DNA of 57,449 nt from Nitrospina sp. GTDB taxonomy: Bacteria; Nitrospinota; Nitrospinia; Nitrospinales; VA-1. The stretch lies in the NCBI GenBank assembly GCA_018702695.1, contig JABIYR010000112.1, positions 1-57,449 on the forward strand. Direction: 5' to 3'. The translations under genes and the position numbers were made by a program. This document shows positions 25,215-34,544 of the stretch, piece by piece. A model generated the notes under the pieces. The model was not told the origin of the DNA. It did no database searches and saw only the letters and a list, made by a program, of their open reading frames with translations. How positions within the stretch are numbered: position 1 is the first letter of the stretch; every line of letters begins with the position of its first letter.

Positions 25215-25592
25215 TTATTGTTCGGCAATGGCTTGTGCAATGGCGTAATGTTTATCATGCGAAATTGAGATGTGAATGCATTTTAGGTTTAATTTCTCAA
25301 ATAATTTTTTGCCCTGCCCATTCATGACGACAAGGGGTTTACCTGAATCCTGATTCACCACTTCAATGTCTTTCAGCCCAACCTCCTTGCTGATGCCGGT
25401 TCCCAAACTCTTGGACACAGCTTCTTTAACGGCAAACCGGGCTGCGAAATGTTTTACCGGGTCGGCCTGAGACTGGCAGTACCTTATTTCGTTATCAGTG
25501 AATACCTTTTCCTCAAAACGAGGGGAAAATTTGGTTAAGGAATTTTGAATGCGTTTGATTTCAATGATGTCAACGCCGGTCCCATAAATCAT
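25215..25592 (-). CDS. acpS: Holo-[acyl-carrier-protein] synthase
   Basis: A 125-residue phosphopantetheinyl transferase that moves 4'-phosphopantetheine from CoA to acyl carrier protein. The N-terminal GTGVDIIEIKRI and the FAARFAVKEAVSKSLGTGI motif, with the Mg-binding Asp and Glu residues, are intact. It overlaps tsaC by four bases (ATGA) and is followed three bases later by lpxL. Confidence 0.95.
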   Translation of the reverse strand: MIYGTGVDIIEIKRIQNSLTKFSPRFEEKVFTDNEIRYCQSQADPVKHFAARFAVKEAVSKSLGTGISKEVGLKDIEVVNQDSGKPLVVMNGQGKKLFEKLNLKCIHISISHDKHYAIAQAIAEQ

Positions 25593-26251
25593 CCACGTAC
25601 CTCAGAACTCGCTAAGGGGGTCAAATTGTGCAAGGATTTTTTAATTTCAGAAAATAAAATAGCACCTTGTCGGACAATACGAACGGGTGTTTCAACCGCA
25701 TCGATTAGGGTGGAAGGTTCTCCCCCAAGACACGCACCTCCATCCAATATCAAGTCTACCTTATTTCCGAAAGAGTGTTGAACTTGTATTGCTGTAACAG
25801 GTGGCGGTTCTCCTGAGAGATTTGCGCTGGGGGCTGTGATGGGTTGCCCCAGAGCCGAAATTAAATTGACGGCTATCGAATTTCCGGGGTGCCGAATGGC
25901 TATTTTTTTTGACCCTGCCAATATGTTCTTGGGAATGATGGAGCGGGGTTCAAAAAGAAGGGTTAATGGGCCGGGCCAAAAATGTTGCATTAAAGCGGAG
26001 TGAGCCGGATTGATTTCTTTCACCAGTAATTTCAGTTGTACTTTTGAATTGATTAAAAGGATCAGTGGTTTGTTGCTTTCGCGTTTTTTTAATTCAAAGA
26101 GCCGATTGACAGCTTCTGCGTTAAAAGGGTCTACCCCCAATGCATAAAACGTGTCCGTCGGAAACGCGATCACCCCTCCTGCGCATAGAACTTTCCGTAC
26201 CTTTGCTAAAACAGCATCGGTGTTGGAGTTAACCTTTAAAATTTGCGACAT
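25589..26251 (-). CDS. tsaC: L-threonylcarbamoyladenylate synthase (TsaC/Sua5 family)
   Basis: A 220-residue enzyme that makes threonylcarbamoyl-AMP for the t6A modification of tRNAs. The YrdC fold shows FPTDTFYALGVDPFN, KKRESNKPLILLI with the conserved basic residues, and PSANLSGEPPPVTA. It lacks the extra C-terminal Sua5 domain, so it is the short TsaC/YwlC form. It overlaps purE and acpS at its two ends. Confidence 0.93.
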   Translation of the reverse strand: MSQILKVNSNTDAVLAKVRKVLCAGGVIAFPTDTFYALGVDPFNAEAVNRLFELKKRESNKPLILLINSKVQLKLLVKEINPAHSALMQHFWPGPLTLLFEPRSIIPKNILAGSKKIAIRHPGNSIAVNLISALGQPITAPSANLSGEPPPVTAIQVQHSFGNKVDLILDGGACLGGEPSTLIDAVETPVRIVRQGAILFSEIKKSLHNLTPLASSEVRG

Positions 26252-26747
26252 GGCGGGTATTTAGTTTTTTGCTTTTTTGCGCAACGGCCTTGGCTTGATC
26301 TTTTTTGTATTTTACAAGTTGGCTTGAAAGTTTGTCATCCGACAATGCTAGGATTTGAACTGCTAAAATACCGGCATTTTTCGCACCGGGTTTGCCAATG
26401 CTCACCGTTGCAACGGGTACGCCTCCCGGCATCTGAGCGGTTGATAAAAGTGAGTCAAGCCCATTGAGAGATGTGGAATCGATAGGGACACCTATCACAG
26501 GAAGATGTGTTTCAGATGCAATCACTCCGGCAAGGTGGGCCGCGGCCCCTGCGCCTGCGATCAGCACTTTAATACCTCGGCGTTTTGCTCCTTGAACATA
26601 TTTTTTGGTTCGTTCAGGGGATCGGTGAGCCGAGGAGACGAGAATTTCATGGGGAACATTAAAGTGCTCGAATACCTTGCTCGTTTCTTCCATAATAGTG
26701 AAGTCTGAGTCACTTCCCATTAAAATGCCAACTAAAGGTTTACTCAA
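26229..26747 (-). CDS. purE: N5-carboxyaminoimidazole ribonucleotide mutase
   Basis: A 172-residue class I PurE, which converts N5-CAIR to CAIR in purine synthesis. VGILMGSDSDFTIMEE, SAHRSPERT and AGAAAHLAGVIAS carry the active-site Ser, Asp, His and Arg. I place the start at TTG 26747, which gives the usual MSKPLVGILMGSDSD and has GAGGTG six bases upstream; a GTG at 26756 is the alternative. No purK gene is adjacent. The 3' end overlaps tsaC by 23 bases. Confidence 0.93.
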   Translation of the reverse strand: MSKPLVGILMGSDSDFTIMEETSKVFEHFNVPHEILVSSAHRSPERTKKYVQGAKRRGIKVLIAGAGAAAHLAGVIASETHLPVIGVPIDSTSLNGLDSLLSTAQMPGGVPVATVSIGKPGAKNAGILAVQILALSDDKLSSQLVKYKKDQAKAVAQKSKKLNTRHVANFKG

Positions 26748-26840
26748 GATAAACACCTCGAAGTTTCAGGAATAGTTTTGAATTTAGGGACAACTTTTAT
26801 AACAATTTTTTAATGCAGGATCAAGCTTAAGAGCCTATCG

Positions 26841-29800
26841 TTAAACATCTTCACAAACCGTTCGAAAACCTAAAAAGGAAGTGCAATAACTCCGTAGAAA
26901 AGATATTCGACGCCATGCCGCGATATGTTTATAGTGAGTGATGAAACTCCCGCCCCGAGCTATTTTATATTCTAGGTCATAAGCGGAGCCGCTGGAACCT
27001 TTTTTATCGTTAGTGTCCTGCATCCACTCAAAAACGTTGCCAAATAGATCCTGAATACCCCCTAATAATTCATTCTCATAAAAATGATCGACGGGTAAGG
27101 TGTCTAATATCCCAGTTTCTTCAATATTACAGAACTCAACTATTCGATCCTGATCCCAGAGAAACTGGTCGGGAGAAATTTTCCCAAAATCGCTGGCTAC
27201 ATATTCCCATTCTTTTTCGCTAGGCAAACGAATGCTCTGCCCTGTCATTTGGCTTTTCCATTGGCAATAGGCTTGCGCATCGTTCCAGGTGACCTGCGTT
27301 ACCGGGTGATTATGCTTTCCGTATAAAGAGTCGGGTTGACCATCAGGGCAAAGCCAGAAGGCATCTTTAATAGGCCCCAAACTGGGGTTACAAAAAGAAG
27401 TTCGGTTGGCACGCGTCCCTTGAAAAATTAGTTCGCCACTTTGATAAACGATAGCATCGATCAATGTTTCTGCCTCTGTTTTATATTGGGTCTCATTCAC
27501 AAAACGAAAAAACTCAATATTGGTGACGGGGTATTTTTTGATCAGAAAAGGTTTTTCGACCTGGACCTGTTGGTGCGGGGCAGAGTCTTTAGATTGGGGG
27601 TGTCCCATCAAGAAACCCCCTTTGGGGACATGCACCCACTCATCCCACTGCTCGCTGAATTGGTAAAGATAATCCATGATATGTGGGCTTTGTTCGCTCG
27701 GCGTGCCCAACCCCAAACGGTGACGGATGGCTAAGGGCCACTCGGCCTTGGCGAGAGCATCGTCGTACTCCAATGGCTTGCTACCGTCATCATCGGCGAC
27801 CACCTCAATCTGACCTTTTTCTTTTTCAGTGTGAAACGCGTCAGAAAGTTCTTCAAACGCTTTGCCCAAGCTGGTTAGCTTGTTTTCATAATGAGAAAGG
27901 TTTTCCATCAACTCTGCTTTTCGGGATTCATCCTCTTTGTTCATCGACTGTTTGACTTCAGCCAGTTCTTTTACGAATTTTTGATATTCTTCTACGCGGT
28001 TCTTAAGGTCGCCTTCCATCGAGTCTACGACAGACTCTCTATGTTTGAGCCTTTCCTGAAGTTCTCTTTCTGCAACCCGGGTATCTTCAGTGATCGATTT
28101 TTCTTTTTCCTTCAGACTTGTTGTTAAGCGAACGGCCTCGTCTTCCATAGAACCGATTCGGGTTTTGAAAGCTTCATATTCGCTGTTCTGCGTGTTTTGA
28201 ATGTCGGTGTAAATGGTATTGAAATCAGCGAGAAATTTTACGACTTCATCTTTGTGTTGGGAGACTTCGGCTTTGATAGTTTGGATTTCCTGAAGTTCTT
28301 GCATCACTTCAGATTCAATTTGAGTTGATTTCTCTAAGGTCTGTTTTTCTTCATCGAGGAGTTGTTGCTGATGGGCGATAATACCCTGTTCATCCTGATC
28401 TAGCTTTTCCTCTTTGGCATCGAGGGCCATGTCTTTTTCAATTTGTTCCACCTCGAGAGAGTTTTTAAACTCTTCAAACTCATCATTCATGCGCTTAAGT
28501 TCCTGCGTTTCTCTTTCCAATAAATGTTTTTCCTTACTACGCTGTCGTTTTTGTTCGCTTAGCAGGGCCTTGGTTTGCTCCGTGACTTTTTGAGATTCCT
28601 TGGAATGCTCAGTTTCAAGTTCCTTAATTTTAGTCTGAATTTCTTCATCGATCTTGGGGCGCGACTCTTCCATTTCCTGCAATAACTTCTTCTTCCTTTT
28701 CAGGAGGTTGGCTTGGGTTTTTGCGGCGGTTTTAATCTGGTCTACGGCGAACTTGCCGCCATCAATGCCGCTCAGCTCTTTCAGGAGACTCGCCTTTTCA
28801 ACCGCACTTTCTTTTTCATGTTTATTGAGGAGTTTCTGTTTTTTTGTGAGCTCTCTTTCTAGCTTATCCAGCTCTGCCTGCCGCTTTTTAGTGTGTTCGT
28901 CAGCTTTTTTTTGCGCTTCAAGGGCCAACCCTTGCTCGCGAATTCTTAGTAACTCATTTTCACGGCCCAAACGTTCTTCATCTTCATCAAATTCTTCAAT
29001 CCGACGAATATGATATTCTGACTTTCTTTGGAATTCTCGCTCCAGCTCTTCTTTTTTCTTTTCATACTCTTTTTTTAACCTGAGCTTAAAGTTTTTCTTT
29101 TCTGTTTCGAGTGATTTTGAGAGCTTAAGAAGTTGCTGGTTTTTTTTGGATTGTTGCAGAGTCGCTTTTTTGATTTGTAATTGTTTGGTCTGAGTGGACT
29201 TATAGTTCTTTTCTTTGAGCTTTTGAAGATTTTGCTCTTCGGCAAACATCTTTTCCATCAACTCTGTCATTTCATCAAACTTGGCTCTGAAAATTTCATC
29301 TCGTCTTGAAAAATCTGTGTCAAACTTGGACCGCGATGTTTCATGTTCTGCTAGCCGTTGACTCCTCTCGCTTCTCAATCCCTCCAGTTCGACACGGGCT
29401 TCTTCTAAATCCTTGTGCAGGCGCGCTGTTTCTTTTTCAATTTGTTCCTTAGACTTTTCGTTATGCTTTAGTTCTTCTTCGCGTAAATTTTGTAGGCGTA
29501 TGCGAAACTGGGCATTTTCTTGTTCGAGTTGAATCTTGCTTTCTTCCAGCTCCTTCTCTTTATCAAGAATCTCTCGCATTTGTGCATTGGTTTGCTCTTC
29601 GCGTTGTTTTAACCGCTCTAGTTGTTGCTCGAACTCTTGTTTAAGTTCTTCCGGTAGGTTAAATGTGACCTCCGACTCTTTGAATTTCTTTGCTTTTGCA
29701 GGGGCTATATCGGATGTCGTGAGGGGTTCTTGTTTTTCTACCACTTGGATGAAGGCATAGTCGGGGCCTACGATTATTTCTGCTGGATTGCCTTGTCGGG

Positions 29801-30068
29801 AAATGCAGTCAAACAACTCACGGTTGAGTTTCTCTCTTAGCACGTTCAGCCAGTCTAAGCGTTGCTCTTGATTTTGAGGCATTGAAACTTCAGCTTTCTC
29901 AAGAGCCTTCAGTATTTCAAGGGGGTCAATAGATTTCTTGTTGTCGGGTTTTTGCCCAGGCGTATAAAAAGCCTGAATGCTGTGAAATAAAGCCACCGCT
30001 TCCCGGTCCCCAGACTGCGAATAATGATCCGCAAGGTATTGAATATTTTTTAGGCTGAAATTTTCCAT
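26841..30068 (-). CDS. Giant coiled-coil protein with C-terminal FGE/sulfatase-modifying-factor domain
   Basis: A 1075-residue protein with no signal peptide or membrane helix. A small N-terminal domain (1-110, with a VGPDYAFIQVVE strand) is followed by an almost unbroken Glu/Lys/Gln-rich coiled coil from about 135 to 760. The C-terminal domain, at about 810-1075, has the FGE-sulfatase fold: VPKGGFLMGHP, KKYPVTNIEFFRFVN, HPVTQVTWNDAQAYCQW, RLPSEKEWEYVAS, DLFGNVFEWMQD, ARGGSF and the terminal LGFRTV. The pair of active-site cysteines of true formylglycine-generating enzymes is not evident, so this is more likely a binding domain. It stands alone between purE and an MFS gene. Function unknown; a long scaffold or tether is the natural reading. 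Confidence 0.88.
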   Translation of the reverse strand: MENFSLKNIQYLADHYSQSGDREAVALFHSIQAFYTPGQKPDNKKSIDPLEILKALEKAEVSMPQNQEQRLDWLNVLREKLNRELFDCISRQGNPAEIIVGPDYAFIQVVEKQEPLTTSDIAPAKAKKFKESEVTFNLPEELKQEFEQQLERLKQREEQTNAQMREILDKEKELEESKIQLEQENAQFRIRLQNLREEELKHNEKSKEQIEKETARLHKDLEEARVELEGLRSERSQRLAEHETSRSKFDTDFSRRDEIFRAKFDEMTELMEKMFAEEQNLQKLKEKNYKSTQTKQLQIKKATLQQSKKNQQLLKLSKSLETEKKNFKLRLKKEYEKKKEELEREFQRKSEYHIRRIEEFDEDEERLGRENELLRIREQGLALEAQKKADEHTKKRQAELDKLERELTKKQKLLNKHEKESAVEKASLLKELSGIDGGKFAVDQIKTAAKTQANLLKRKKKLLQEMEESRPKIDEEIQTKIKELETEHSKESQKVTEQTKALLSEQKRQRSKEKHLLERETQELKRMNDEFEEFKNSLEVEQIEKDMALDAKEEKLDQDEQGIIAHQQQLLDEEKQTLEKSTQIESEVMQELQEIQTIKAEVSQHKDEVVKFLADFNTIYTDIQNTQNSEYEAFKTRIGSMEDEAVRLTTSLKEKEKSITEDTRVAERELQERLKHRESVVDSMEGDLKNRVEEYQKFVKELAEVKQSMNKEDESRKAELMENLSHYENKLTSLGKAFEELSDAFHTEKEKGQIEVVADDDGSKPLEYDDALAKAEWPLAIRHRLGLGTPSEQSPHIMDYLYQFSEQWDEWVHVPKGGFLMGHPQSKDSAPHQQVQVEKPFLIKKYPVTNIEFFRFVNETQYKTEAETLIDAIVYQSGELIFQGTRANRTSFCNPSLGPIKDAFWLCPDGQPDSLYGKHNHPVTQVTWNDAQAYCQWKSQMTGQSIRLPSEKEWEYVASDFGKISPDQFLWDQDRIVEFCNIEETGILDTLPVDHFYENELLGGIQDLFGNVFEWMQDTNDKKGSSGSAYDLEYKIARGGSFITHYKHIAAWRRISFLRSYCTSFLGFRTVCEDV

Positions 30069-30183
30069 GATTATCGTGGGTCTAATGCGCTGGACTTTGA
30101 AGTCTTTACCTGTTGAACGGTGAAATTAGGAAAAACCTTACCTCCATCATTATATCAAAGGAGAAGATGGGGTTAAAGGTATG

Positions 30184-31419
30184 TCAATGGGTGTTTTTCC
30201 ATCTTCCGTGTTTGATTTCCGGGATGAGCATGAGTGTTGCTACCACCATCATGGCGCAAGAAAGGATACCGATATTTTGCGCTCCAATCACTCCCACCGC
30301 CCAATAACCAATAAGAGGTCCCAAAGTTCCCCGAATTCCAGTTAAACTGACATGCACCGACATATAGGCCCCTGTTTTTCCGGGTGGGGCATATTTGGTG
30401 ACCCATAGGTTCCAGGCAATACTGCCTCCCGCAAAGGCGATTCCTATTAATGCTGAGCCGGCACCGATCACCCAAGGGTTGGAACTGATAAAAAATAGCA
30501 AGATCCCTGCTCCGAAGGATAGGTTCAGAATCATTCGTAGTACTACGAAATTCATTTTATCAAATAGTCTGGCCCAGAATGGAATCAATAACATTCGCAG
30601 TGTTTCGGGGATGACCGTGATAATCATGGCGACAAAGATTGCCGATCCTTCAATACCCCATTGCGGTGCAGTGAGATAATCCACTCGCAACGGCAACGTC
30701 CATAAGTTAGCAAAGCCCATAATGAGCCAAGTTAATAATACATAACCAAAAGAGCGGTCCTGCAATGCATATTTCATGTTCCCGAAAGGGTGTGCATGGG
30801 GGCTGTTATCTAATTTTTTGGACGGCATGCAATAGATCGCCATGGCTTTTAAAAAAGCGCAGAGACCTAAAAAAGTAAACAGGAATGAAAAATATTCGAT
30901 ATCTTTTTCAAGAATTGATGACCCTATAAAACCAGAAAGAGCGGCGACCCCCACCGATAAAACTAAGGACTTGGAAAAAATCGCTCCACGCCGACTGGGT
31001 GGGTAATTGTCTCCGTAAATATCTGTGATGAAAGGAAGCAGAGCGCTACGACTGATGTATGCAATGACGACAAAAGTAGCGAAGAGGTAAAGCGAAGTGG
31101 TCCACGCCGCAATCAGAAGACAACCTCCTGTAACGGTAGATGCAATGGCCCCCCATGTGGACTTCTCCCAATTTGTTTTGGAAGCATAGTGTAATAACAG
31201 CATGGAAAGAAACATGCCCATAAAAGGGGCGGCGGCGATCAGAGATTTGGTCGTTGCCTCGGCATCGAAATATCGAATGGCTATAAATAAACAGAATGTT
31301 TGAGCGCCAGAAGAAAGCACTCCCTCAAACCCTCCCCGCCACAAGTCACATTGATAGGTTTTTTTTGTGATCTCATCAGCGGTCAAGCTGGAATAATTTT
31401 GTTTGAATTTAAAACTCAT
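30184..31419 (-). CDS. Major facilitator superfamily transporter
   Basis: A 411-residue inner-membrane protein with about twelve helices in two halves, and a central loop after SFLFTFLGLCAFLKAMAIYC. The segment YGDNYPPSRRGAIFSKS fits the cytoplasmic loop of MFS carriers. The ATG at 31419 is used rather than a TTG two codons upstream; neither has a good ribosome-binding site. I cannot name the substrate. It is divergent from the sensor-kinase gene at 31615 and follows no clear operon. Confidence 0.85.
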   Translation of the reverse strand: MSFKFKQNYSSLTADEITKKTYQCDLWRGGFEGVLSSGAQTFCLFIAIRYFDAEATTKSLIAAAPFMGMFLSMLLLHYASKTNWEKSTWGAIASTVTGGCLLIAAWTTSLYLFATFVVIAYISRSALLPFITDIYGDNYPPSRRGAIFSKSLVLSVGVAALSGFIGSSILEKDIEYFSFLFTFLGLCAFLKAMAIYCMPSKKLDNSPHAHPFGNMKYALQDRSFGYVLLTWLIMGFANLWTLPLRVDYLTAPQWGIEGSAIFVAMIITVIPETLRMLLIPFWARLFDKMNFVVLRMILNLSFGAGILLFFISSNPWVIGAGSALIGIAFAGGSIAWNLWVTKYAPPGKTGAYMSVHVSLTGIRGTLGPLIGYWAVGVIGAQNIGILSCAMMVVATLMLIPEIKHGRWKNTH

Positions 31420-31614
31420 TAACAATGCGGTGTGTGTTTTTAAGTCGGTATTTTTAATACGTTGAAAAACAATTATTTAGTGCAGATCGTCTCTTAGATG
31501 GCTTTAAAAGAAGATACTCGAGTTAGGGTATTATCGGCTAAGGTTTGTAGGGCGTTAACAAAAAGACTATACTATTTTCCCACCAGTATTACACTTGATT
31601 GCTTTGTATAAAGT

Positions 31615-33069
31615 ATGGGAATGAAGAAGAAAATTATATTGCAGACATTATACATTATTCTCATCATAGCTTTTTTTGCTGTGATTTGGGAGTTTGTGTT
31701 GGAAGAGTTTCTTCTTTTGGATATGGATGAAGGTATTCATGAAAAAAAGACGGATGTCTCAATCGCTATTTCTATTTCATTGCTTGCTTTGATCTATCCT
31801 GTCTATAGAGGGCTGAAGCTTATCTCAGACTGGAAGGCGCTGGAAAAGGTTTTTATCAGTCATGGATTGAATTTCAATGAGGGCACAGAAAAGATAATCA
31901 GCCTTGAGTCCATTACACATACATTAGTGGCGGAATTGAATCGAAGAAAAAAAGCAGAAAATGGAATCAAAAGTGAACGGGAAAACTTTTTTAATATGCT
32001 CGATCAGTTGCCCATTTCTTTTCATTTACAAGCAGATAATTACACCATCCCCTTTGCAAATAAGATGTTCAGGCACCGGTTTGGTGCACCCAGTACGGGT
32101 ATGTGTTATCGAGTGATGCACCATCGATCGGAACCTTGTGAGCCGTGCCCTACGTTTGACGTGTTCGATTCACATGAAACTCAGTCGAGTATTTGGACTT
32201 CTCCAGACGGAAAGACCTATATGACAGTTGTGACTCCTTTTGAAAATGTAGAAGGGGCCAAATTACTTATGGAAATGGCCGTAGATATCACCAGCGAGCA
32301 AAAGGCCAAAGATGATTTGAAGCGGGTTTTGGCTGAGCAAGAGGAGCATATCAAGGTACGCACTCTAGAGTTGGAGCGGAGCAATGCTTCACTTAAAGAG
32401 TTTTCTTCGTTTGCGGCGCATGACTTAAAGGAGCCTTTAAGAAAAGTCATGCTTTTTAGCGAACGATTTCGAGGTGTCATGACAGAGGATTTGGAAGGGA
32501 AAGCTCATACCTACCTCGATGGCATGCAAAACGCGGTTCAGCGCATGGATATTTTAATCGAAGACTTGTTGCATTTATCGCAGATTAGCACTGGAGGGAC
32601 TTGTTTCATTCCGGTAAATCTCAATGATCTCGTTGCCGAGGTGATTGAGGATCTGGAAGCGAGTTTTCCGGGCTCACGAAATAATATATCTGTACCGAAC
32701 TTACCGGAGGTAGAGGCAGATAGAACTCAAATGTATCAGTTGTTTAAAAATATTCTGTCGAATTGTTTTAAATATGGGAAAGCTGAGGTTTTGAGCGTGG
32801 TGACGATTGCAGTGAAAATAGAGAACAATCAACCCCTTCAAATATCAATTCAAGATAATGGCATTGGGTTTAACGAAAAATATAAAGAAAAAATATTTAA
32901 GCCTTTTGAACGTCTGCATGGTCGAGACCAGTATTCGGGAACAGGAATTGGCTTGGCTATTTGCAAAAAAGTTGTAGAAATACATGAGGGCAAAATTGAT
33001 GTGCAAAGTCAGCTTGATGTGGGAACCCGGTTTACAATTCGATTGCCTCATTCTTTGCTGGTCTCTTAA
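31615..33069 (+). CDS. Membrane PAS-domain sensor histidine kinase with cysteine cluster
   Basis: A 484-residue orphan kinase. Two membrane helices (about 7-26 and 47-66) precede a short coil, then a PAS domain (about 122-230) carrying Cys164, Cys175 and Cys178 in GMCYRVMHHRSEPCEPCP, a pattern seen in PAS domains of anaerobe-related lineages and possibly a metal or redox site. The HisKA box has His269 (FAAHDLKEPLRK). The HATPase domain has NILSNCFKYG, DNGIGFNEK and GTGIGLAICKK. This resembles phytochrome-like and other kinases of the HisKA type. No response regulator gene is adjacent, so the partner is unknown. Confidence 0.92.
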   Translation: MGMKKKIILQTLYIILIIAFFAVIWEFVLEEFLLLDMDEGIHEKKTDVSIAISISLLALIYPVYRGLKLISDWKALEKVFISHGLNFNEGTEKIISLESITHTLVAELNRRKKAENGIKSERENFFNMLDQLPISFHLQADNYTIPFANKMFRHRFGAPSTGMCYRVMHHRSEPCEPCPTFDVFDSHETQSSIWTSPDGKTYMTVVTPFENVEGAKLLMEMAVDITSEQKAKDDLKRVLAEQEEHIKVRTLELERSNASLKEFSSFAAHDLKEPLRKVMLFSERFRGVMTEDLEGKAHTYLDGMQNAVQRMDILIEDLLHLSQISTGGTCFIPVNLNDLVAEVIEDLEASFPGSRNNISVPNLPEVEADRTQMYQLFKNILSNCFKYGKAEVLSVVTIAVKIENNQPLQISIQDNGIGFNEKYKEKIFKPFERLHGRDQYSGTGIGLAICKKVVEIHEGKIDVQSQLDVGTRFTIRLPHSLLVS

Positions 33070-33077
33070 AGCAAATT

Positions 33078-33227
33078 TCACTCACCCCTTCCCTTCCTCC
33101 AGGCATTGCCAAGATAGCCGTAGCTAAGAGGCTTGATCACACCGCTTTCAATGAAAACCTGCCAATCATTTAGTTTTCCTTCATAGACTTTAAGTTTCGT
33201 TTGAATTTTCTCGTACTTGAGTATCAT
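33078..33227 (-). CDS. Possible small protein, unknown function
   Basis: A 49-residue frame (MILKYEKIQTKLKVYEGKLN at the start; SYGYLGNAWRKGRGE at the end) filling the gap between the kinase and cinA genes on the opposite strand. Its composition (Tyr, Trp, Lys, Glu) looks protein-like, unlike the shadow sequence upstream of it. It lacks a clear ribosome-binding site. It could be a real small gene, a remnant, or chance. Confidence 0.3.
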   Translation of the reverse strand: MILKYEKIQTKLKVYEGKLNDWQVFIESGVIKPLSYGYLGNAWRKGRGE

Positions 33228-33260
33228 GAAAGGTAAAATATTTGAATCGATTAACAATAA

Positions 33261-34544
33261 ATGGGATGTCTCATGATCTTTGGTAATTCTAAAGCACCTT
33301 CTGCCGAGCTGGTGGTGATTGGAGATGAAGTGGTCAGCGGTTTGATCTTGGACCGTAACTCGAAATTTCTGGGTGAACGCATTCATGAAATGGGCGTGAC
33401 CCTTACCCGCATTACCACAGTGGGTGACTCGCCTGCTATCATTGAAGATAGTGTGAGGCTTGCTCTGAAACGTTGCGATTGGGTCATTTTGACAGGCGGG
33501 CTGGGTGCGACCCATGATGACATCACGAAAGCGGTGCTACTCAAAGTATTCGAATGTGGTTTGAAAAATGATTCGAATGTTGCAGTCATGCTTGAAAAAA
33601 TGTTCCGGCTTCGAGGTCGCGAGGTTCCTGATAGTGTGCAAACCCAATCTGAGGTGCCTGAGAAAGCTGAAGTACTTTATAACGAAAAAGGCACGGCCCC
33701 AGGGTTTAAAATGTTCAAGGATGAGAGTATTTTATTCTCTCTCCCCGGTGTGCCTCTGGAGATGCAATATTTGTTTGAAAAATATGTCGTCCCAGAAATA
33801 TCTGCCAAGAACAATAAAACCTTTTTACATCGCCTGATAAAAACGACTGGAATTTCAGAGGCTGTTTTGTGGGAAAAAGTGGGGCCTTTTGAAGCATTGC
33901 AGGAAAAAGCGGCGATTGCTTCTTTGCCTTCTCATTTAGGAGTTCGAATACGTATCTCGGTGTTGGCCGATTCGAAAGAGAAGGGCGATGTCTGTTTGGA
34001 TGAGGTGGAAAACTGCCTTGCGCAACGTTTGTACCCTCATGTTTATGGTAGTAATGATGAACGGCTTGAAGATAAAGTCGGCGTTTTATTACGAGAAAAG
34101 TCTTTGACTCTGACGACAGCCGAGTCTTGCACGGGAGGTTTGATCGGGCATCGGATCACACAAGTTTCCGGTAGTTCTGATTATTATAAAGAAGGGTTTG
34201 TGGTTTATAGCAACGAAGCAAAAATAAATCGTTTGGGAATCGAACCGAGCTTGATTAAAGAGTTTGGTGCGGTGAGTGAACCGGTTGCGAAAGCCATGGC
34301 CGAAGGGGTCTGTCGCGTGACCGGCGCTGATATAGGCGTTTCTGTGACTGGTATTGCTGGGCCATCAGGGGGCAGTGACCTCAAGCCTGTTGGCTTGACT
34401 TATATTGCAGTGCATGATGCTACAGGAACTCATTGTGAAAAATTTGTCTTTACACATGACCGGGTGCGAAATAAAGAGCGATCGGCACAGGCGGCCTTGA
34501 ATCTAGTTCGACTACGAATACTGGGGGTAACGGATACTCAATGA
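33261..34544 (+). CDS. cinA: CinA-family protein (MoCF-like domain plus nicotinamide-nucleotide amidase domain)
   Basis: A 427-residue two-domain CinA. The N-terminal molybdopterin-binding-like domain (VVIGDEVVSGLILDRNSKFL, ILTGGLGATHDDITKAVL) is typical of the ADP-ribose/NMN-related pyrophosphatase half. The C-terminal domain has TTAESCTGGLIGHRIT and VSVTGIAGPSGG, as in PncC-type NMN deamidases. It therefore probably salvages pyridine nucleotides; the competence link in the name comes from Gram-positive species. Its stop codon abuts the convergent rhomboid stop codon with no base between them. Confidence 0.93.
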   Translation: MGCLMIFGNSKAPSAELVVIGDEVVSGLILDRNSKFLGERIHEMGVTLTRITTVGDSPAIIEDSVRLALKRCDWVILTGGLGATHDDITKAVLLKVFECGLKNDSNVAVMLEKMFRLRGREVPDSVQTQSEVPEKAEVLYNEKGTAPGFKMFKDESILFSLPGVPLEMQYLFEKYVVPEISAKNNKTFLHRLIKTTGISEAVLWEKVGPFEALQEKAAIASLPSHLGVRIRISVLADSKEKGDVCLDEVENCLAQRLYPHVYGSNDERLEDKVGVLLREKSLTLTTAESCTGGLIGHRITQVSGSSDYYKEGFVVYSNEAKINRLGIEPSLIKEFGAVSEPVAKAMAEGVCRVTGADIGVSVTGIAGPSGGSDLKPVGLTYIAVHDATGTHCEKFVFTHDRVRNKERSAQAALNLVRLRILGVTDTQ

